NCBI RefSeq assembly: GCF_004331465.1
Contig: NZ_SJKB01000024.1
Coordinates: 30,908 to 94,907, forward strand
Length of the DNA stretch: 64,000 nucleotides
DNA from: Kribbella pittospori
Lineage (GTDB): Bacteria > Actinomycetota > Actinomycetes > Propionibacteriales > Kribbellaceae
Direction of reading: 5' to 3'
A model generated the notes under the pieces. It was given only the letters and a program-made list of their open reading frames with translations, was not told the origin of the DNA and made no database searches. The position numbers and the translations under genes are program-made. Position 1 is the first letter of the stretch; each line of letters opens with the position of its first letter. Positions 41,810 to 50,876 of this stretch are shown here, one piece after another.

Positions 41810-43096
41810 ATGACCACCCTGCTACGCGCCGGCGACGCCGGCTACGACGAGGCCCGCACCGTCTGGAACGCGATGGTCGACCGCCACCCCGCCGTGATCG
41901 CCCGGTGCCAGGACACCGCCGACGTGGTGGCCGCCGTCCGGTTCGCCCGTACGGCCGGACTCGAGATCGGGGTCCGCTGCGGCGGCCACAACATCGCCGG
42001 TCTTGCCGTACCGGACGGCGGTCTGATGATCGACCTCACGCCGATGAACGCGGTCCGGGTCGATCCGGAACGGCGACTGGCCTGGATTCAGGGCGGCGCG
42101 TTGCTGGGCGAGCTGGACCGGGCTGCGCAGGAACACGGTCTGGCGACGACCGCGGGCAACGTCTCGCACACCGGCGTCGGCGGCCTGACTCTCGGCGGCG
42201 GGATGGGCTGGCTGGCCCGGCAGTTCGGTCTCGCCTGCGACAACGTGACGTCGTACGAGGTGGTCACGGCTGACGGCGAGGTGGTTCGGGCGAGTGCCGA
42301 CGAGAACCCGGAGCTGTTCTGGGGACTGCGCGGTGGCGGCGGGAACTTCGGGATCGTCACGGCGTTCGAGTTCCGCCTGCACCAGGTCGGGACGCGGGCA
42401 TTGGTTGCCGAGTTCACCTATCCGGCGTCGGCAGGCTTCCATGTCCTGCGGGGCTGGCGGGAGCTCAATGCGCAGGCACCGCGCGAGGCGACCTTCACCG
42501 CGAACATCACGGCGGACACCGTCACCGTTGGGTACGTGTGGGTCGGGAGCGGCGGCTACAACCTGCTGCCGGCGTTCCGTGCGCTGGGTCCGGTGCTGGA
42601 GGAGTCCATCGAGGAGATGCCGTACCTGACGTTGCAGAGCCGGGACGACAGCGTGCAGGGACACCGCTACCGCCGCTACTGGAAGGGCCACTACTTCAAG
42701 ACGTTGCCGGACGACGCGATCCGCGCGTTGCTGCAGACGCCTGGTGTGGCTGCGAGCCTGCAGGCGTACGGCGGTGCGATCGCCGACGTACCGGATGAGG
42801 ACGCGGCGTTCAGTCACCGCGACACGCTGTTCGAGTTCGTCACCGCGACGCGGTGGGAGGACCCGGCGGAGGACGAGGCACGGATCACTCAGCTGCGTGA
42901 GTACGCCGCGACGCTGGCGCCGTACGCGAACGGGGCCTATGTGAACACGCTGAACGGCGACCCGATCAACCGCGCGTTCCCGCCGGCGAAGCTGGCCCGG
43001 CTGGTCGCGCTCAAGACGGCGTACGACCCGGACAACGTCTTCCACCTGAACCAGAACATCAAGCCCGGCGAGGCAGCCACCACGGCGGCCGCCTGA
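41810..43096 (+). CDS. FAD-binding oxidoreductase (BBE/VAO type)
   Basis: A 428-residue flavoenzyme. The FAD domain shows 'AAVRFARTAGLEIGVRCGGHNIAG', in which the His of CGGHN is the usual covalent 8-alpha FAD site, and 'NVSHTGVGGLTLGGGMGWL'. The 6-S-cysteinyl site of bicovalent enzymes is not apparent. The C-terminal BBE segment NGAYVNTLNGDP... 'RLVALKTAYDPDNVFHLNQNI' is present. Oxidises alcohols, sugars or alkaloid-like substrates. ATG 41810 follows GAAGGAGCC. Divergent from the MocR gene. Confidence 0.92.
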   Translation: MTTLLRAGDAGYDEARTVWNAMVDRHPAVIARCQDTADVVAAVRFARTAGLEIGVRCGGHNIAGLAVPDGGLMIDLTPMNAVRVDPERRLAWIQGGALLGELDRAAQEHGLATTAGNVSHTGVGGLTLGGGMGWLARQFGLACDNVTSYEVVTADGEVVRASADENPELFWGLRGGGGNFGIVTAFEFRLHQVGTRALVAEFTYPASAGFHVLRGWRELNAQAPREATFTANITADTVTVGYVWVGSGGYNLLPAFRALGPVLEESIEEMPYLTLQSRDDSVQGHRYRRYWKGHYFKTLPDDAIRALLQTPGVAASLQAYGGAIADVPDEDAAFSHRDTLFEFVTATRWEDPAEDEARITQLREYAATLAPYANGAYVNTLNGDPINRAFPPAKLARLVALKTAYDPDNVFHLNQNIKPGEAATTAAA

Positions 43097-43103
43097 CTGG
43101 TAC

Positions 43104-43478
43104 TTGTGGACGGTGGACTTCGAGGCCGTCTTCGCCGACGTGGCGCGGGTGATCGAGGGCGCCGGCGTGTTCATCATGGCGATCGGCCTCGCGGTCGTCC
43201 TGATCCGCTACGTGTACGACGTACTGCACCACGGCACGAACACCTACCAGCGCCTGCGCGTCAACCTCGGCCGGGTCATCCTGCTCGGCCTGGAGATCCT
43301 GATCGTCGGCGACATCATCCGCTCGATCATCGTCGACACCTCGGTCCAGTCCGTCCTCGTCCTGGGCCTGATCGTCATCATCCGCACCGTCCTCAGCTTC
43401 GCCCTCGAGGTCGAGATCTCCGGCTCCTGGCCCTGGCAGCAACGCCGCACGACGCAGGACCGGCCGGACGCGGCATGA
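43104..43478 (+). CDS. DUF1622 membrane protein
   Basis: A 124-residue protein with three hydrophobic helices ('GVFIMAIGLAVVLIRYVYDV', 'VILLGLEILIVGDIIRSI', 'LVLGLIVIIRTVLSFALEVE'). It matches DUF1622, small inner-membrane proteins of unknown role. A TTG at 43104 or a GTG at 43113 may be the start. It follows the oxidase gene by 7 nt, so it is probably read from the same transcript. Confidence 0.85.
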   Translation: MWTVDFEAVFADVARVIEGAGVFIMAIGLAVVLIRYVYDVLHHGTNTYQRLRVNLGRVILLGLEILIVGDIIRSIIVDTSVQSVLVLGLIVIIRTVLSFALEVEISGSWPWQQRRTTQDRPDAA

Positions 43479-43485
43479 TGGAGGA

Positions 43486-43986
43486 GTGACAACAGAACTG
43501 ACGCCGGAGTTGGCCGCGACGATCGAGGCGGCGTTCGGCCGGCGGGACCGGTCGAACATGCAGCCGACGATCGACTTCTTCGAGCGGCTGCTGACCGAGC
43601 ATCCGGGCAATCCGTACGTGCTGTACGAGGTCGGCGGGTCGTACGACACCGACGGGCAGGAAGCGAAGGCGATCGAGTACTACGAGCGCGCGCTGCCCGG
43701 GTTGAGCGGGGAGACTCGACGCAAGTGCCTGCTGCAGTACGGCAGCACGCTGCGCAACCTCGGCCGGTTCGACGACTCGCTGGACGTGTTCAAGAAGGCG
43801 TGCGCGGAGTTCCCGGAGTCGGACTCGCTGCGGGTGTTCAAGGCACTCACCCTGCACGCGGCCGGACAGAAGGACAAGGCACTGGCATCCTTGCTGCTCG
43901 TCATCGCCGACCGCGTGGACAGCGCGGAGATCAAGCGCTACGAAGCGGCCATCCGCGGCAACGCCGACTACCTGGCCGGTCTCTGA
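43486..43986 (+). CDS. Tetratricopeptide-repeat protein
   Basis: A 166-residue helical protein with TPR-like units ('NPYVLYEVGGSYDTDGQEAKAIEYYERAL', 'LLQYGSTLRNLGRFDDSLDVFKKACAEFP', 'AGQKDKALASLLLVIA' across residues 40-145). TPR modules mediate protein contacts. GTG 43486 lies 7 nt after the DUF1622 stop, suggesting the same operon. Partner unknown. Confidence 0.85.
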   Translation: MTTELTPELAATIEAAFGRRDRSNMQPTIDFFERLLTEHPGNPYVLYEVGGSYDTDGQEAKAIEYYERALPGLSGETRRKCLLQYGSTLRNLGRFDDSLDVFKKACAEFPESDSLRVFKALTLHAAGQKDKALASLLLVIADRVDSAEIKRYEAAIRGNADYLAGL

Positions 43987-43992
43987 GTCCGG

Positions 43993-44460
43993 TCAGCAGG
44001 CGCAGGCGATCCCGAGCGGCGCGGTGAGCGGATCGGTCGCCCGGCGTTCGATGCCGTCGGCCGTCTCCACCGGCAACCCTTCGCGGGTCCAGTACTCGAA
44101 CCCGCCGATCATCTCCTTCACCGGATACCCGAGCCGGGCGAACTCCAGCGCCGCCTTGGTCGCTCCGTTGCACCCTGGCCCCCAGCAATACGTCACCACC
44201 GTCACACCTTCGGGTACGACGGACGCCGCGCGGGCAGCGATTTCGCGGGTCGGCAGGTGGACCGCGCCGGGCACGTGTCCCTGATCCCAGCTCTCCTGGC
44301 TGCGACTGTCGATCAGCACCCATCCAGTGGCCCCGGCACCGATGTCCGCGGCCACATCGGACACGTCGGCCTCGAATGACAACCGGCCGGCGAAGTGCGC
44401 GACGGCGGCATCCCGCTCGGCGGCGGGTGTCTGCAGAACAACCGAGGTCAGAACGGTCAT
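43993..44460 (-). CDS. Rhodanese-domain sulfurtransferase
   Basis: A 155-residue single rhodanese domain. Family motifs: 'WVLIDSRSQESWDQGHVPGAVHLP' and the active-site loop VTYCWGPGCNGAT with Cys as persulfide carrier. It transfers sulfane sulfur from donors such as thiosulfate. ATG 44460 follows GGAG 7 nt upstream; an upstream extension to 44544 is not supported. Convergent with the TPR gene. Confidence 0.9.
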   Translation of the reverse strand: MTVLTSVVLQTPAAERDAAVAHFAGRLSFEADVSDVAADIGAGATGWVLIDSRSQESWDQGHVPGAVHLPTREIAARAASVVPEGVTVVTYCWGPGCNGATKAALEFARLGYPVKEMIGGFEYWTREGLPVETADGIERRATDPLTAPLGIACAC

Positions 44461-44553
44461 TGCGGGCTCCTTCATGCTCGTGGAGCCACCAGCGTCAGGC
44501 ATCCGCGCCACCCCGCGACAGTGGCAGAAATGCCCTAGTACCACAAGATCCAG

Positions 44554-46437
44554 TCAGGACCGGCGGCTGATCTTCGCCCGCGCCCGGGCCACCTTGATCG
44601 CCGCCTTCAGCGTCTCCACGTCGTACGCGCCGTAGTGACGCTGCCCGTTGATGAAGAACGTCGGCGTCCCGGAGACGCCGCTCAGATCGGCCGACTCCAC
44701 ATCCTGCGCGACCCGGGCCGCCGCGACGTGCCGCTTCACCTCGTCGTGCAGCCGGTCCGTGTCGAGTCCGAGCTGAGTGGCGTACCCGATCAGGTCGGCC
44801 GGCTGCAGCTTGTCCTGGTTCGCGAGCAGCAGGTCGTGCATCTCCCAGAAGGCACCCTGGGCGGCCGCCGCCTCCGAGACCTCGGCCGCGATCTGCGCCC
44901 GCGCATGCACGTCACTCAGCGGCAGGTGCCGCCAGACGTACCGCAGGTCGTCGTCCAGGAGCAGGTCGCGGACGATGGGCTCCGCCCGGCCGCAGTACGG
45001 GCACTCGAAGTCGCCGTACTCGACCAGCGTCACCGACGCCTCCTGCGGACCGCGGATGTGGTCGCGCTCGGGATCCACCGGGTCGATCAGGTCGACCAAC
45101 TGTTCCGCGTCGCCGAGGAGCGCCATCGCCTTCTTCGGTGGTGACAGCAGCTTCGCGATCCGGAACACCAGCCAGGTCAGGACGGACGACACGACGACCG
45201 CCGACAGCAGGCCGAGCTTGGCCTCCACCAACTCCTGTCCCTCGAAGGCGATCGTTGCTATCAGCAAGGACACGGTGAAGCCGATGCCGGCGATGGTGCC
45301 GCTGCCGATCACCCCGGCCCAGCCGACCTGCGGGCGGAAGCGGCCGCCGGTGGCGCGGTCCAGCAGCCAGGACACACCGGTCACCGCGACCGGCTTGCCC
45401 ACGACGTACCCGATCAGGATGCCGAGCGTGATGGGCGCGGTGTAGGCCCGGCTGAGGAAGTCCAGGTCGATCGGGATCCCGGCGTTGGCCAGGCCGAACA
45501 GCGGGACGATCAGGTAGCTGGTCCACGGGTGGTACAGGAACTGGAGGCGCTCGTTCGGCGAGATCGTCGCGGTCAGTCCGACCGTCGCGGACCTCGCCAG
45601 CTCGGGGGTCGGCTGCTCACGGAACAGACGAACCAGCCCGGTCGCCTGCTCGAGTTCCTCACGGCCTGGTGTGTACGCCGTTGCCGTCAGGCCGATCGCG
45701 AGTCCGGCGACGACGGGGTCGACGCCACTCGTGAGCAATGCGGCCCACATGACCACGCCGAGTACGACGTACAGCCAGGCGATGCGGACGCGGTAGATGG
45801 CCAGGGTCAGGACGATGGCGAACGCGACGATCGCCGCCACCAGCATCATCAGATCGACGTTCTCGCTGTAGACGACGCCGATCACGACCAGCGCGAGCAG
45901 GTCGTCGACGACGAACACTGTCAGCAGGAAGATCCGGATCCGGTCGGGTACACCGCGGCCGACCAGGGCCAGCAACCCGAGCGCCAGTGCGGTGTCGGTG
46001 GACATCGCGACACCCCAGCCGTGCGCGCCGTCGCCGCCCAGGTTGAAGGCGAGATAGATGAGGACCGGCACGACCATGCCGGTGATGCCGGCCAGCAGCG
46101 GCAGGACGAAACGGCTGCGCTCGCGCAGGTCACCGAGGTCGAATTCGCGACGCGCCTCGAGACCGACGACGAGGAAGAACAGCGTCATCAGACCGCTGTT
46201 GATCCACTCCCGCAGGTCGAGACTCAGGACGTTGTCTCCGAGGCCTACGGACAGTTCGGTCCGCCAGAAATCGTCGTACGACCCGGGGGCGATATTGGCC
46301 CACAGCAGGGCCACCACAATGGCCGCGGCGAGGACTCCGGAACTGCCCGCTTCGGTCCGCAGAAAGGCACGCATCGGTGCCGCGAACTCCCGCCGCCAGC
46401 TGGTCTGGCCGCTCAGCAGAGCGGAGAAGTCCGTCAT
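44554..46437 (-). CDS. nhaA: Na+/H+ antiporter NhaA fused to DsbA-like thioredoxin domain
   Basis: A 627-residue fusion. Residues ~20-425 form NhaA with the transport pair in FVVDDLLALVVIGVVY, the early MSTDTALALGLLALVG loop, and 'SGTIAGIGFTVSLLIA'. Residues ~450-620 are a DsbA/FrnE-type thioredoxin domain with CPYC in YGDFECPYCGRAEP and cis-Pro in SGTPTFFING. NhaA exports Na+ in exchange for protons. The C-terminal oxidoreductase domain may couple transport to redox state; such fusions are known in actinobacteria. ATG 46437 is taken, with GTG 46446 as alternative. Confidence 0.92.
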   Translation of the reverse strand: MTDFSALLSGQTSWRREFAAPMRAFLRTEAGSSGVLAAAIVVALLWANIAPGSYDDFWRTELSVGLGDNVLSLDLREWINSGLMTLFFLVVGLEARREFDLGDLRERSRFVLPLLAGITGMVVPVLIYLAFNLGGDGAHGWGVAMSTDTALALGLLALVGRGVPDRIRIFLLTVFVVDDLLALVVIGVVYSENVDLMMLVAAIVAFAIVLTLAIYRVRIAWLYVVLGVVMWAALLTSGVDPVVAGLAIGLTATAYTPGREELEQATGLVRLFREQPTPELARSATVGLTATISPNERLQFLYHPWTSYLIVPLFGLANAGIPIDLDFLSRAYTAPITLGILIGYVVGKPVAVTGVSWLLDRATGGRFRPQVGWAGVIGSGTIAGIGFTVSLLIATIAFEGQELVEAKLGLLSAVVVSSVLTWLVFRIAKLLSPPKKAMALLGDAEQLVDLIDPVDPERDHIRGPQEASVTLVEYGDFECPYCGRAEPIVRDLLLDDDLRYVWRHLPLSDVHARAQIAAEVSEAAAAQGAFWEMHDLLLANQDKLQPADLIGYATQLGLDTDRLHDEVKRHVAAARVAQDVESADLSGVSGTPTFFINGQRHYGAYDVETLKAAIKVARARAKISRRS

Positions 46438-46523
46438 GGGCTTCACTCTAGCGTTCTGGGTCCAGCAACCCAGAAAATTCTGTCGGCGGTCCGGCTAACA
46501 TTTTCCGGCCAGGGGGCTGCATC

Positions 46524-47291
46524 ATGTCTCCTGAGGATCACTCCAGCCACGGGGTGCCCGATGGCTCGAGCACGACTGGAGTCCCTGTGATGACCGATCA
46601 GGATCTCGCCGCGACGTCGGCGGACGCGTTCGCGCGTCTGGCGATCGAGCTGCATGACGCCCCAGGGGTGGAGGAGACGGTCGATGCCGTCGTCCAGTTC
46701 GCCCTGCAGGCGCTCAACTGCACGTACGCCGGGGTCGCGTTGTACTCCCGTGGATCACAGGCGGAGATCGCCGCGGTCACCGATCCGGTCGTCAGGGACG
46801 TGTACGACCTGCAACTCAGCACTCAGAACGGCCCGTTGGTCACCGCCTTGCGAAACCGGTCCACGGTCCTGATCCGTGACACCACCGCCGACGACCGCTG
46901 GCCGGAGTGGGCCGCGAAGGTGGCCGCTCTTGGGGTGCGGAGCGTGCTCGACGTACCGCTGGCGACTGGTGATGCGACTCGTTCGACCGTCGGAGTACTT
47001 GGGCTCTACAGCCCGTTCCCGGACGCGTTCACCGAGGACGACGAGGCGATCGCGCACATCCTTGCGCGGCACGCGTCCGTCGCCCTCGCGTCGGCCCGGC
47101 ACGAGGAGTCGATGTCGCAGGCAGTCGACGCTCGCAAGCTCGTCGGCCAGGCGATGGGCATCCTGATGGAGCGCTTCGATGTCGACGGCGACCGCGCCTT
47201 CGCCATCCTCAAGCGCTACTCCCAGGACACCAACACCAAACTCCGCGACGTCGCCCAACAGCTGATCGACACCCGCAAACTCCCGCGGTAG
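46524..47291 (+). CDS. GAF-ANTAR antitermination regulator
   Basis: A 255-residue protein with a GAF sensor (~50-185, 'VQFALQALNCTYAGVALY', 'RSVLDVPLATGDATRSTVGVLGLYS') and a C-terminal ANTAR RNA-binding domain ('DARKLVGQAMGILMERFDVDGDRAFAILKRYSQDTNTKLRDVAQQLI' spread over 200-250). ANTAR proteins bind tandem RNA hairpins and prevent termination. ATG 46524 follows AGGGGG 8 nt upstream; ATG 46590 is possible. Divergent from nhaA. The target RNA is not evident here. Confidence 0.93.
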   Translation: MSPEDHSSHGVPDGSSTTGVPVMTDQDLAATSADAFARLAIELHDAPGVEETVDAVVQFALQALNCTYAGVALYSRGSQAEIAAVTDPVVRDVYDLQLSTQNGPLVTALRNRSTVLIRDTTADDRWPEWAAKVAALGVRSVLDVPLATGDATRSTVGVLGLYSPFPDAFTEDDEAIAHILARHASVALASARHEESMSQAVDARKLVGQAMGILMERFDVDGDRAFAILKRYSQDTNTKLRDVAQQLIDTRKLPR

Positions 47292-48122
47292 CTACACCGT
47301 CGTGCCGGTGAGCCGGCTGATCACTGCGTCGAAGGCGCGATCCGGGAGGATACGGCGCAGTGTGATCAACGGTTTGGCGGCGAAGCCGGCGGTGTAGCGG
47401 GTTCGAGGACGGCGGGCGGTGACGGCTTTGCCGATGGCATCGGCGATGACTGTGGGCGGGGAGGTCCGGCGGGCGTTGGCGTCGGTGTCCATGGACGCGG
47501 CCATCGCCTCGGCCTGCTTGGCATACGGGCCGTCACCGGAGATCTTGCGGAGATTGCCGGCCGCGATGTCGCCCCACTCGGTGCGGATGCTCCCGGGCTC
47601 GATCACGACCACGTCGATCCCGAAGGGCTTGACCTCGAGGCGCAGGCAGTCGCTGAGTGCTTCCAGCGCGAACTTCGTGCCGTGGTACCAGCCACCGAGC
47701 GGCGTGTAGATCCGGCCGCCCATCGAGCTGATGTTCACGATCGTGCCGCTCCGCTGCGCCCGCATCCCGGGCAGTACCAGCTGGATCAGCCGGGCGGCAC
47801 CGAACACGTTCACCTCGAACTGGTACCGCGCTTCGTCCAGCGGCACCTCCTCCACGGCGCCGTACGACCCGTAGCCGGCGTTGTTCACCAGTACGTCGAT
47901 CCGCCCCGACTCGGCGAGGATGCGGTCGACCCCGGCGCGCAGCGAAGCGTCGTCGGTGACGTCCATGGCGATCGTCCGGATGCCGTCGGCGGCCAGGCTC
48001 TCCATCCGGTCGACGCGGCGGGCGGCGCCGTACACGACGTACCCGAGCGCGTGCAGTTTCCGCGCGGTGGCCTCGCCGATACCGGACGAGGCACCGGTGA
48101 CGAGGGCGATCCTGGCTGTCAT
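47292..48122 (-). CDS. SDR-family oxidoreductase
   Basis: A 276-residue classical SDR with 'ALVTGASSGIGEATARKL', 'DVLVNNAGYGSYGAVE', the catalytic Ser in 'IVNISSMGG' and YHGTK (Tyr and Lys), then VIEPGSIRTEW. NADP(H)-dependent reduction of a carbonyl is likely. Its start is divergent from a TetR gene, with two operator palindromes between, so it is the regulator's likely target. Confidence 0.93.
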   Translation of the reverse strand: MTARIALVTGASSGIGEATARKLHALGYVVYGAARRVDRMESLAADGIRTIAMDVTDDASLRAGVDRILAESGRIDVLVNNAGYGSYGAVEEVPLDEARYQFEVNVFGAARLIQLVLPGMRAQRSGTIVNISSMGGRIYTPLGGWYHGTKFALEALSDCLRLEVKPFGIDVVVIEPGSIRTEWGDIAAGNLRKISGDGPYAKQAEAMAASMDTDANARRTSPPTVIADAIGKAVTARRPRTRYTAGFAAKPLITLRRILPDRAFDAVISRLTGTTV

Positions 48123-48142
48123 GACACTCCAAGGGGATAAGC

Positions 48143-48179
48143 TGAACGCTGGTTCACACTTATCATGAACCAGCGTTCA
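48143..48179. promoter_or_regulatory. Double TetR operator (two TGAAC-N4-GTTCA sites)
   Basis: TGAACGCTGGTTCA (48143-48156) and TGAACCAGCGTTCA (48166-48179) are exact inverse complements, 9 nt apart. Each is itself a TGAAC-N4-GTTCA palindrome, so two dimers can bind. They fill the gap between the divergent SDR and tetR starts and would block both promoters. Confidence 0.85.
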
Positions 48180-48209
48180 CGATATTGCAACGCCTAGCCG
48201 AGGAGGCCT

Positions 48210-48761
48210 ATGAGCCCGCGCGCCGACGCGGTCCGGAACCGGACGAAGATCCTGGACGCCGCCCGGGAACAGATCACCCTGCACGGGCCGGACGCCGGGA
48301 TGGACGAGATCGCCGCGGCGGCCGGGGTGGCCGTCGGCACGCTGTACCGGCACTTCCCGAACAAGACCGACCTGGTCAGCGCGGTCCTCACGGAGCATCT
48401 GGATCGCGTCGCGGACGACATCGAGGCGGCCCGGGAGCGGACGGCCGGCGGCGCCAAGGCGATGGACGAGATCCTCGACCTCGTCGAGCGCGTGCTGGAG
48501 GCATCTGCCACGGATCACGCAGTGAAGGCCGCCGCCCGCCTGCTCGGCGCCTATCCGACCGACGAACTCGTCGAGGATCGCACCGGCACGGCCTTCGCGG
48601 AACTGATCCAGGCCGCCCAGGCTGACGGTGATCTGCATGCCGACGTGACGGTCCAGGACTTCTATCTGCTGATCAACACAGCCCCCACCGACCAGCCTCC
48701 GGCCGTGCGATCCCGTTGGCTCACCTTGGTCCTCCCGGGCCTGACGACTCGCGGCCGCTGA
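48210..48761 (+). CDS. TetR-family transcriptional regulator
   Basis: A 183-residue TetR regulator with the N-terminal helix-turn-helix 'ILDAAREQITLHGPDAGMDEIAAAAGVAVGTLYRHFPNKTDLV' across residues 11-53 and a variable ligand domain. Divergent from the SDR gene across the double palindrome, implying self-repression and control of the SDR gene by a small ligand. Confidence 0.93.
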   Translation: MSPRADAVRNRTKILDAAREQITLHGPDAGMDEIAAAAGVAVGTLYRHFPNKTDLVSAVLTEHLDRVADDIEAARERTAGGAKAMDEILDLVERVLEASATDHAVKAAARLLGAYPTDELVEDRTGTAFAELIQAAQADGDLHADVTVQDFYLLINTAPTDQPPAVRSRWLTLVLPGLTTRGR

Positions 48762-49022
48762 CCCGCCGGACGTTTTATCCGTCCCGCGGGCGGAGGCCGG
48801 GGTTACTTTTCTGACAGCGTTGTCCCCGATCCTTTCCGGCCGAGTAGGGGCATACTTCGTAAAGAATTGGGTACGGCGCCGTCGGGTGCGTTCACCATTT
48901 CGAGGGGTGTGGACACCTACGCGACGTTGGGTTGATCTCGACGCCGGGGCTTGTGCGGCCAGAACCGCGGACCGGGTCACGTCCCGGCGTCCATCCCCAG
49001 CACGCGCGGCTACCCTGTCGAA

Positions 49023-50162
49023 ATGGGTGAGTGGCGTCCGCTGACCGGACCGTCGCGGCAGGTGGCGTTGGAGATCCTGCTCGACGGGCCGCTGTCGCGC
49101 GCCGAGTTGTCACGCCGCGTGGGCTTGTCGCCGGGCAGTCTGACCCGGTTGACCAAGCCGATGGTCGAGTCCGGCTTGCTGGTCGAGGTCGCCGGCGGTC
49201 CGACGGACGCCCGCGTCGGCCGGCCGTCGCAGCCGCTCGATCTCGACCCCGCCGCACACCACTTCGTCGGCATCAAACTCACCGGTGACACGGCGATCGG
49301 CGTACTCACGACCTTGCGGGCCGAGGTGATCGCGAGTGCCGAGCGGCCGCTGACCGATCCGACGCCGTCCGCGGTGGCCGCGCTCGTTCTCGAGCTCACC
49401 GACGACCTCGCGCTCCAGGCGCCCGGACCGATCACCGGGCTCGGCGTGGCTCTCGGCGGCCGGGTGGCGAACAGCTCCGAGGTCCGCTGGGGGCCGTACC
49501 TGAACTGGGTCGACGTGCCGTTCGGCGAGATCCTCGCCGCGCACACCAGTACGCCGATCGTGATCGCGAACGACCTGGTTGCGTTGACCGAGGCGACCCA
49601 TTGGTTCGGCGCGGGCCGTGGCATCGACCGCTTTGTGCTGCTGACGATCGGCGCCGGGGTCGGGTACGGCCTGATTGTCCACAATCGGATCGTGGACAGC
49701 CCGGACACGAGCATCGGCACGATCGGCCACTATCCCCTGCTGCCGGACGGACCCCGCTGCGATCGCGGGCACCACGGCTGCGCGATCAGTCTGCTGACAG
49801 TCCGCGCCATCACCGAACAGGTCGGTACGGCGCTCGGCCGGTCGGTCGACTACGAGGAATGCCTCGACCTCGCAGCCAAAGGCGATCCGGCCGCGAGCCA
49901 GATCATCAGCCGCGCCGGCCGCGCATTGGGCCGGCTGATCGCGGCTGCCGCGAACTTCACCCTGCCCGAACTCGTCGTCCTCGGCGGCGAGGGCGTCCGC
50001 CTGGCCGACGTCGCGCACGACGACCTCTTGGCCGGGCTGCACGCCGACCGGCACCCGTCCAGCGTGGAACTGCCGATGGTGCTCCAGCCCGCCGATTTCA
50101 GCGAGTGGGCTCGTGGCGGCGCGGTGGTCGCCATCCAGACCTTCGTGCTCGGACGCGAGTAA
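49023..50162 (+). CDS. ROK-family transcriptional regulator
   Basis: A 379-residue ROK repressor/kinase-type protein. Winged helix at the N-terminus ('ILLDGPLSRAELSRRVGLSPGSLTRLTKPMVE' over 20-55), then an ROK ATP-like domain with VIANDLVALTEATHWFGAGR, GAGVGYGLIVHNRI and the zinc site CDRGHHGC (CxxGxxGC variant: His/Cys). Because the N-terminal DNA-binding domain is present, it is a sugar-responsive repressor rather than a kinase. ATG 49023. No sugar genes are adjacent. Confidence 0.9.
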   Translation: MGEWRPLTGPSRQVALEILLDGPLSRAELSRRVGLSPGSLTRLTKPMVESGLLVEVAGGPTDARVGRPSQPLDLDPAAHHFVGIKLTGDTAIGVLTTLRAEVIASAERPLTDPTPSAVAALVLELTDDLALQAPGPITGLGVALGGRVANSSEVRWGPYLNWVDVPFGEILAAHTSTPIVIANDLVALTEATHWFGAGRGIDRFVLLTIGAGVGYGLIVHNRIVDSPDTSIGTIGHYPLLPDGPRCDRGHHGCAISLLTVRAITEQVGTALGRSVDYEECLDLAAKGDPAASQIISRAGRALGRLIAAAANFTLPELVVLGGEGVRLADVAHDDLLAGLHADRHPSSVELPMVLQPADFSEWARGGAVVAIQTFVLGRE

Positions 50163-50198
50163 CTGACTATCGCACGATAAACAGTTACACTCCTCCGC

Positions 50199-50876
50199 AT
50201 GGACGATCTCCTCAGGCGGTGGGTGGACGGCTGGCGGCGGTGCCGTGGGCTCGAGCCGGCGATCGAGTACGACGATGCGTTCGCCGTCGTACTGCGGTTG
50301 CCCGGACGGGACCGGGAACTGTTTGCCCGCGCGGACGACCCAGCGGTGGTCGACCGACTGGTGGCGCAGGCTTCCGAGGATGTCTGGCTGACGGTGACCA
50401 CCCAGCACGGTGACGAGATCGCGCGGCGGCTCAGCGCGGCCGGATTGCAGCCGTTCGACGAGCAGAAGGTCTTGATGTCGATCGATCTCGCCGATCACCC
50501 GCAGCCCGAGCCACCCGCGTCATACGAGGTGGCGACGGAGACCGATGGATTGCTGGAGTACGTGCGGCTGCTCCACCGAGGTGAGGTCGCGGCTCGGGGC
50601 ATGGTGGCGATTGTCGACAATGATGCGGTCATGCATGACATCCACACCGATCCGGCGCATCGGCGGCGCGGACTCGGCAGCGTGGTGATGGGAGCGCTCA
50701 GCCGACGAGCAGTCGACCGCGGCGCTCGGACCGGTCTGCTGATGGCCACCACCGAAGGCGTTCACCTCTACACGAAGCTCGGCTGGTTGCCGGAAGCAAC
50801 GATAGTGACGGCGACCGGGTCAGGCGGTGCGGGCCCGGTGGGCGGCGACCTTGGTGCGGTTCTGGCAGGCCGTTGA
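50199..50876 (+). CDS. GNAT-family N-acetyltransferase
   Basis: A 225-residue acetyltransferase. The core DIHTDPAHRRRGLGSVVMGA carries the acetyl-CoA loop RRRGLG, followed by GLLMATTEGVHLYTKLGW, and the C-terminal tail is Gly/Ala-rich. It follows the ROK gene by 36 bp. The last 57 bp overlap the convergent CGNR gene. Substrate unknown. Confidence 0.88.
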   Translation: MDDLLRRWVDGWRRCRGLEPAIEYDDAFAVVLRLPGRDRELFARADDPAVVDRLVAQASEDVWLTVTTQHGDEIARRLSAAGLQPFDEQKVLMSIDLADHPQPEPPASYEVATETDGLLEYVRLLHRGEVAARGMVAIVDNDAVMHDIHTDPAHRRRGLGSVVMGALSRRAVDRGARTGLLMATTEGVHLYTKLGWLPEATIVTATGSGGAGPVGGDLGAVLAGR

